Position numbers and translations under genes: made by a program
Shown here: one piece after another, positions 59,401 to 64,000 of the stretch
How positions within the stretch are numbered: the stretch's first letter is position 1
Layout: every line of letters begins with the position of its first letter
Notes under the pieces: generated by a model
What the model was told of the DNA's origin: nothing
Seen by the model: the letters and a program-made list of their open reading frames with translations, nothing else
Database searches by the model: none
Assembly: GCA_002435715.1 (NCBI GenBank)
Contig: DISD01000050.1
Span: 43,125 to 107,124 of the forward strand
Direction of reading: 5' to 3'
Length of the DNA: 64,000 bases
Source: Rhodospirillaceae bacterium UBA6219
GTDB lineage: Bacteria > Pseudomonadota > Alphaproteobacteria > Rhodospirillales > Magnetospirillaceae

Positions 59401-62400
59401 AAGGCGTCAGGCGTCACCAACGACATCACCGCCAACAAGCTGACCCTGAAGGGGGAAGGTGGGCTGACCTATCAGCTGACTGACACGGCGGATGTCGAGA
59501 TCACTTCGGCGACCAGCGCCACGCTGATTTTGTCGGCCACCGACCGCGCGGCCCTGGGGCTGATCTTCAACAAGAACGGTACCGCGTCGACGGGCAACAC
59601 CACCTATAATGTGGACGCGGCCGATGATTGGAACACGGTCATCACCGGCGGCGACATCGCCGATGCCACCGGCAACGGGGTGGATATCAGCAACGTCACC
59701 GCCCCCGCCATCACATCCGCCACCTACAACGCCGGCACCGGCGTGCTGGTGGTGACGGGGACCAATTTCGTGCGCAGCGGCACCGCCGCCGACGGCAACG
59801 ACATCACGGCGAACAAGCTGACCCTGACCGGCGAAGGCGGCGACACCTATACCCTGACCGACACCGCCAATGTGGACGTGACCAGTGCCACCAGTTTCAG
59901 CCTGACCTTGTCGGCGACCGACCAGGCCGGGGTGAACCTGATCCTCAACAAGGCCGGCTCTGCCTCCACCAATAACACCACTTATAATCTGGGGGCCGAG
60001 ACCAGTTGGGCGGCGGGCGATTCCAGTAACGGATCGGACACCACCGGCAACGGCGTGACGGTGTCCAACATCGCGGCACCGGCCATCACCAGCTCGACCT
60101 ACAATGCCACCACCGGCACGCTGATCCTGACCGGCACCGGCTTTTTGCGGGCCGACGGCGCCACCAACGACATCGTCGCCAACAAGTTCACTTTCACCGG
60201 CGAAGGCGGCGACACCTATACGCTGACCGACACCAGCAATGTGGAAGCGACCAGCGGCACCAGCGCCACCCTGACCCTGTCGGCCACCGACCGGGCAGCG
60301 GTGAACCTGATCCTGAACAAGAACGGCACCGCGTCGACGGGCAACACCACCTATAATTTGGAAGCGGCCGAGGATTGGAACGCGGGCGCCGAGGCTTCGG
60401 TGAACATCGCCGATGCCACCACGGAAGTCACCGTTTCCAGCGTAGCCCAGGCCACGGTGACCAGTGCCACCTATGATTACACCACCAACACCTTGGTGGT
60501 GACCGGCACCAATTTCGTCAAGCGCGGTGGCGCCAACGACGTAGACCTGACCAAGCTGACGCTGACCGGCGAAAACGGTGCCCAATACACCTTGGCCACC
60601 AGCACGGATGTGGAAATCACCGACGGCACCAGTTTCAGCGTGACCTTGACCGGCGCCGACCTCCAGAACGTGGAAGCACTGCTGAACAAGGACGGCACCA
60701 ATTCCGCCACCGCAGGCACCCTTTACAATTTGGCGGCCCAAATCGGTTTTCTGCGCGGTGATTCCAACGATGCGGGCGACGCCACCAACGGTGTGACCGT
60801 GTTCAACTGGGCGGCACCGACAATCACCAGCACCACTTTCGACTGGAGCACCGGCGAGCTGGTGCTGACCGGCACCAATTTCGTCGTCGCCGATGGTGTC
60901 ACCAACGACATCGTCGCCAGCAAGCTCACCTTCACCGGCGAGGGCGGCAGCTACATCCTGACCGACACTTCCAATGTCGAGATCACCAGCGCCACCTCGG
61001 CCACCATCACGTTGTCGGCCACCGATCTGATGAATGTGCGCGGGTTGCTGAACAAGAACCTGACCCAGTCCTCGGGCGGGACCGCGTACAACCTTGCCGC
61101 CGCCGATGACTGGATGGCGGGATCGCCCGTTGGTAACGACGTTTCCGACGCCACCACGGGCGTGACGGTGTCCAATGTGGGGACGCCGAGCATCACCGAG
61201 GCCACCTACGATTCCGACAGCGGCGTGCTGACGGTGAGCGGCACCAACCTGTTCAAGATGGTGGGCGCAAGCAACGACATCGACATTTCCACCCTGACCC
61301 TGGCCGGCCAAGGCAACGTCAGCTACACCATCACCAGCGCCTCGGATGTGGAAATCACCTCGGCCACCAGCTTCACCGTCACCTTGACCGGGGCGGACAA
61401 GACGAACGTGGACGCGTTGCTGAACCGAACGGGCAGCGTGTCGGAGGACGACACCCCCTATAATCTGGCCGTCGCCGACGACTGGCTCGGCGCCGCCGAC
61501 CCGGCCAGCGACATCGCCGACGCCACCAACGCGGTGACCGTGTCCATCAATCCCAAGATCATCAGCGCCGTCTACAACAGCGATACCGGCGTGTTGACGG
61601 TGACCGGCGCCAACATGCAGGCTAATGGCGGCGGCGCCGACATCGACGTGTCCAAACTGACCCTGACCGGCGAGGGCGGCCAGACCTACACCCTGACCAG
61701 CGCCGACGTCGAGATCGATTCGGCCACCCAGTTCACGGTGACACTCAACGCCACCGACAAGGCGGCGCTGGGGCCGGACATCAACAGGAATGGCGCCACC
61801 TCCACCGGTGGCACCACCTACAACATCGCCGCCGACGACGATTGGAACACCAATGTCACGGTGGGCGACACCTCCGACGCCACCGGCAACGGGGTGACGG
61901 TCCTGGCCGTGGCGGTGCCGGCCATCACCTCGGCCACCTATGACGCCGCCACCGGTACCCTGGTGGTGACCGGAACCGATTTCAGGGCCCTGTCGGGGGC
62001 CGCCAACGACATCGACGTCAGCAAGCTGACCCTGACCGGCGAAGGCGGCGAAACCTACACATTGACCGGTTCCAGCGTCGAGATCACCGACGGCACCAGC
62101 TTCACCGTGACGTTGAACGCCACCGATCTGGCCGGCGTCAACCAGATCCTCAACAACACCGGCCTCACCGCCACCGGCGGCGCCACCTACAATCTGGTGG
62201 CGGCCGAGGACTGGGCGGCCGGCACCCTTGCCTCCATCGACGTGGCCGACCTTACCGGCAACGCCGTCACACTCAGCCACCCGACCACGCCGACCATCAC
62301 CAGCGCCACCTACGACTACGCCACCGGCACGCTGGTGGTGACCGGCACCGGCCTGCTGAAGCGGGACGGCGCCGCCAACGACATCGTGGCCAACACGTTT

Positions 62401-64000
62401 ACCGTGACCGGCGCCAATGGCGGGCAGTATCGACTGACCGACACAGCCAACGTCGACATCACCAGCGCCACCAGCTTCACCCTGATCCTCTCGGCGACCG
62501 ACAAGGCCGGGGTCAACGCCCTGACCGACGCTTCGGGAAGCGCTTCGCTGGATCTCACCTCCTATAACCTGGGGGCGGACGAGAATTGGAACGCCGGGGC
62601 GGCGACGGCGGTGACCATCGCCGACACCGCCAATAACGCCGTGACCGCCAGCAACGTGCCCGGCCCTTCCATCACCAGCGCCACCTATGACGCCGCCACC
62701 GGCTTGCTGGTGGTGACGGCCGTCAATGTCCAGTCCAAGAGCGGTGCCGACAACGACATCGACGCGTCGCTGTTCACCTTCACCGGCGAAGGTGGCCAAA
62801 CCTATACCCTGACCGACAGCTCGGATGTGGAACGCACATCGACCTCGGCCTTCACCATCACCTTGTCGGCCGCCGACAAGGCGGCGGTGAACCAGATCAT
62901 GAACAGGGCCGGGACCAGTTCCACCGGCGGCACCACCTACAACATCGCCGCCGCCGACGATTGGAACGCCAACCTGACCGACGGCGACACCGCCGACGCC
63001 ACCAGTCCCGTCACTCTCGACAACCCGACCACGCCGACCATCACCAGCGCCACTTATGACGCCGCCAGCGGCACCCTGGTGGTGACCGGCACCGGCTTCC
63101 TGAAATTGTCGGGTGCGACCAATGACATCGATGTCACCAAGCTGACCCTGACCGGTGAAGGCGGCGACACCTATACGCTGACCAGCAATGGCGTCGAGAT
63201 CACCTCGGGGACCGCCTTCACCATCAATCTGAACGCCGCCGACAAGGCCGCGCTCAACCTGATCCTGAACAAGGATGGCACCGCCTCGACCGGTAGCACC
63301 ACCTATAATCTGGCAGGTGCCGAGGATTGGGCCGCCGGCGCGGCCAGTGCGGTCAACGTGGCCGACCTTACGGGCAATGGCGTGACTGTGTCGGGCGTCG
63401 CCGCTCCCACGGTGACCAGCGCCGCCTACGACTACGACACCGGCGTTTTGACGGTGACCGGTACGGGCTTCTTGAAGGCGGCGGGCGCCACCAACGACAT
63501 CGACCTGACCAAGCTGACGCTGACCGGCAAAGCCGTCGGCACCTACACCCTGACCAGCGCCGACGTGGAAATCACCAGTGCCACCACCTTCACGGTGACC
63601 TTGAACGCCGACGACAAGGCGGCGCTCAACGCGCTGCTCGACACCAATGGAACCACGTCGGGGGGCGTCACCTACAATCTGGCCGCCGCCGGTAACTGGA
63701 ACCGCGGTGCCGCCGGGGCCGCCGCCGACCTGACCGACAACGGCGTCACCGTGTCCGGCGTCCCGGCGCCGGTGGTGATCACCCCGTCGTCGACGACGAC
63801 GACGACGACGTCATCGACGACGACGACGACGGGAAATACCGGCACCGGGACCGGTGCGACGGGGGACACCGCCCCTCCGGCGGCGCTGGTCACCGTGGTG
63901 CGCGACAACGCGACGACGACCACTACCACCACCGCTGTGGAAGCGCCGGCTCCGGCGGCCCCGGCGGCCGAGGCGCAGGGTGGCCAGGGGACGGGGCAGA
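56434..64000 (+). CDS. giant DUF4347 repeat protein (surface or secreted), 3' end outside window
   Basis: Open frame from ATG 56434 (AAGGAGAGG upstream) to the window end, more than 2,520 codons without a stop. Order: LEPR-type motif ALEPRLMFDGAAVADIV (residues about 18-34), DUF4347 domain (about 65-225) with His127 in HVLSHGSEG and Cys172 in LLIYGCSVA, a beta-rich segment of different base composition (about 250-380), a segment of about 480 residues with propeller-like FVVSW / FAVVYAS units, then 13 tandem repeats of 116-125 residues (from 58990), and a Thr/Ser/Pro-Ala-rich tail. LEPR/DUF4347 proteins are large exported proteins, usually sent out by type I secretion or autotransport. Function probably adhesion or matrix; secretion genes may lie to the right. 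Confidence 0.9.
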   Translation, partial: MKAKRNPTGKKARPTILALEPRLMFDGAAVADIVQQAADATDTTATADTSHDSTAPVVVRTVDPAANDGKKEVAFVDTGVADYQTLVDGVRAGVEVVLIDAGQSGLAQMAKWAETHSGYNAIHVLSHGSEGTLHIGADSITSANLSDAVISAELSVLGNALTADGDLLIYGCSVAFGETGARFLQELGAALNDADVAASADVTGSEALGGNWILEIKNGPVSAEALSYDDYTGSLANPTVWQWPSASQVSSGDMISAIPQYGFFIRPDGTTSTINQLPANQYFAFNLQNSGSSGYFEYSTDNGSNWTTLLGSYGNSAPAGSWIRFHSTAGTNTQVDYGAITFAQPGNIYNSGKYNGSGFKVVIDSAPTDITHSSGTTIVVSDTPDGGVITTFTPVDTGAAYGGYWSIDSQSHPGLFGISFDSSSGNTASLTLPSAANLPADGTTVSVTVRYYDALQTDLTGAPINGQGYAKTFEFTVKGASQDLADFGNDIAVNDLTGDVSDQKVPAITTLTNGDFVVSWHDETNGGVYVQKYDATGAAQGTAISVATGTSYQPSVVGLAGGKFAVVYASDAGDSHYDILCRIVAADGTVGSAFTIDDNGGASAWDTASVISIAASADKTSFTVSWNRDDYATLKVATFSDAGVQQGSTTTLGHTGFKPTTVILSDGTVVIANIDANNWEGINLTLGGSVIQSTLDTPISTANDTIGLAALTGGGFVMAWGAGDGSHIYAQVFDASGATVSSILQVDTTGTSMALPKVTALTDGGFAIVWYTSGLDGSGTSVDGRRFTADGTPVDTNEFQVNQYRYGDQSTPVITSLANGGFASAWVDLVEGRASGSNIEARVFSVTPPGPSITSATYNASTNVLTVTGTNLTNGGAIDETKLTLTGQGGQSYTLTETGAITASSDTEFSITLNATDAMNVEGLLNKDGTAAVDNTAFNLAGAADWYGTGNADLTGNGVTVSQTQIPTITSATYDASNGQLVLTGTNLVKASGVTNDITANKLTLKGEGGLTYQLTDTADVEITSATSATLILSATDRAALGLIFNKNGTASTGNTTYNVDAADDWNTVITGGDIADATGNGVDISNVTAPAITSATYNAGTGVLVVTGTNFVRSGTAADGNDITANKLTLTGEGGDTYTLTDTANVDVTSATSFSLTLSATDQAGVNLILNKAGSASTNNTTYNLGAETSWAAGDSSNGSDTTGNGVTVSNIAAPAITSSTYNATTGTLILTGTGFLRADGATNDIVANKFTFTGEGGDTYTLTDTSNVEATSGTSATLTLSATDRAAVNLILNKNGTASTGNTTYNLEAAEDWNAGAEASVNIADATTEVTVSSVAQATVTSATYDYTTNTLVVTGTNFVKRGGANDVDLTKLTLTGENGAQYTLATSTDVEITDGTSFSVTLTGADLQNVEALLNKDGTNSATAGTLYNLAAQIGFLRGDSNDAGDATNGVTVFNWAAPTITSTTFDWSTGELVLTGTNFVVADGVTNDIVASKLTFTGEGGSYILTDTSNVEITSATSATITLSATDLMNVRGLLNKNLTQSSGGTAYNLAAADDWMAGSPVGNDVSDATTGVTVSNVGTPSITEATYDSDSGVLTVSGTNLFKMVGASNDIDISTLTLAGQGNVSYTITSASDVEITSATSFTVTLTGADKTNVDALLNRTGSVSEDDTPYNLAVADDWLGAADPASDIADATNAVTVSINPKIISAVYNSDTGVLTVTGANMQANGGGADIDVSKLTLTGEGGQTYTLTSADVEIDSATQFTVTLNATDKAALGPDINRNGATSTGGTTYNIAADDDWNTNVTVGDTSDATGNGVTVLAVAVPAITSATYDAATGTLVVTGTDFRALSGAANDIDVSKLTLTGEGGETYTLTGSSVEITDGTSFTVTLNATDLAGVNQILNNTGLTATGGATYNLVAAEDWAAGTLASIDVADLTGNAVTLSHPTTPTITSATYDYATGTLVVTGTGLLKRDGAANDIVANTFTVTGANGGQYRLTDTANVDITSATSFTLILSATDKAGVNALTDASGSASLDLTSYNLGADENWNAGAATAVTIADTANNAVTASNVPGPSITSATYDAATGLLVVTAVNVQSKSGADNDIDASLFTFTGEGGQTYTLTDSSDVERTSTSAFTITLSAADKAAVNQIMNRAGTSSTGGTTYNIAAADDWNANLTDGDTADATSPVTLDNPTTPTITSATYDAASGTLVVTGTGFLKLSGATNDIDVTKLTLTGEGGDTYTLTSNGVEITSGTAFTINLNAADKAALNLILNKDGTASTGSTTYNLAGAEDWAAGAASAVNVADLTGNGVTVSGVAAPTVTSAAYDYDTGVLTVTGTGFLKAAGATNDIDLTKLTLTGKAVGTYTLTSADVEITSATTFTVTLNADDKAALNALLDTNGTTSGGVTYNLAAAGNWNRGAAGAAADLTDNGVTVSGVPAPVVITPSSTTTTTTSSTTTTTGNTGTGTGATGDTAPPAALVTVVRDNATTTTTTTAVEAPAPAAPAAEAQGGQGTGQ
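58990..63771 (+). repeat. 13 tandem repeats of 348-375 bp in the giant gene
   Basis: Each unit begins ITSATYD and continues TGxLxVTGTNL, ANKLTLTGEGG, YTLTDT, ITSATSFTLTLSATD, LNKNGTAS, TTYNLAAADDW, and ends NGVTVSNV. Units start at 58990, 59338, 59710, 60085, 60457, 60823, 61192, 61558, 61924, 62296, 62671, 63040 and 63412. The LxVTGTNL core resembles IPT/TIG Ig-like folds. Units differ in loops, so divergence after duplication is likely. Confidence 0.9.
63784..63940 (+). repeat. (ACG)n-rich microsatellite in the giant gene
   Basis: Short tandem ACG/TCG runs (63784-63832) code SSTTTTTT and SSTTTTT; a second run follows at about 63908-63935. Trinucleotide slippage would change the number of Thr residues without changing frame. 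Confidence 0.7.

Noticed and set aside
59407..62799. Leftward open frame of about 1,130 codons inside the repeat region
   Set aside because: It is the antisense shadow of the GC-rich tandem repeats; its product is Gly/Val/His/Gln-rich filler without motifs, and the plus-strand frame reads a coherent protein throughout.
58990..63771. Regular 350-375 bp repeats considered as CRISPR or satellite DNA
   Set aside because: Units are far too long for CRISPR, keep frame throughout and code a consistent protein repeat.

Overview
The window reads as chromosomal DNA of a GC-rich alphaproteobacterium, most like a member of the Rhodospirillales (Magnetospirillum-type). The grounds are protein style rather than a marker gene: many PAS/HAMP sensor kinases, a receptor of the methyl-accepting type, GGDEF-EAL, ECF41 sigma factor, YicC-Gmk and EF-P-SuhB neighbourhoods, and frequent GTG/TTG starts behind good ribosome binding sites. 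No rRNA, tRNA, CRISPR array or replication origin was seen.

Layout. 1-4.7 kb: 3' end of a chemoreceptor with a strong terminator, then a divergent STAS antagonist / receiver-PP2C-HATPase pair (a partner-switching module) and two small exported proteins. 4.7-13.2 kb (minus strand): GH1 beta-glucosidase, a Pro-rich membrane protein, a large multi-PAS histidine kinase, then yicC-gmk-glycosyltransferase 9-apt. 13.4-18.3 kb (plus): a receiver-like protein without phosphorylation residues, a translationally chained MNT/HEPN toxin-antitoxin pair plus SDR, and an exported WD40-caspase protein. 18.4-25.1 kb: autotransporter-like outer-membrane protein, TetR/peroxiredoxin/GST cluster with a palindromic operator, and a MotA/TolQ-OmpA envelope cluster. 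25.3-31.6 kb: suhB, efp, epmB and epmA (EF-P with its full beta-lysylation machinery), interrupted by an EamA/MarR divergent pair with two clear operators, and an XRE regulator. 32-40 kb: signal transduction (two sensor kinases, an NsrR/IscR-like repressor, a GGDEF-EAL protein), a candidate small RNA, and an AspT-type transporter. 39.8-48.8 kb: VWA lipoprotein, RNase T2, class V aminotransferase, ECF41 sigma with its carboxymuconolactone decarboxylase partner, YciB, two tandem paralogous lipoproteins and a nucleoside-gate membrane protein. 48.9-52.1 kb: a PhnD-like periplasmic binding protein coupled to a hybrid kinase. 52.4-53.5 kb: a decayed IS3-family element that abuts a gene remnant. 53.5-56.3 kb: a receiver / LuxR / EamA / XRE group and another XRE regulator. 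56.4 kb to the end: one open reading frame of more than 2,500 codons encoding a giant surface or secreted protein (LEPR motif, DUF4347, 13 tandem Ig/IPT-like repeats, Thr-rich tail) that runs out of the window.

The dominant theme is sensing and envelope biology: at least five histidine kinases or hybrid kinases, two of which have unusual or degenerate signalling domains, together with several regulator-operator pairs that can be read directly from the sequence. The features most worth following are the giant repeat protein with a His/Cys pair in its DUF4347 domain, the exported WD40-caspase, the candidate anti-Shine-Dalgarno-type small RNA at about 38.0 kb, and the MNT-HEPN-SDR chain. Functions are inferred by reading motifs; no database search was run.
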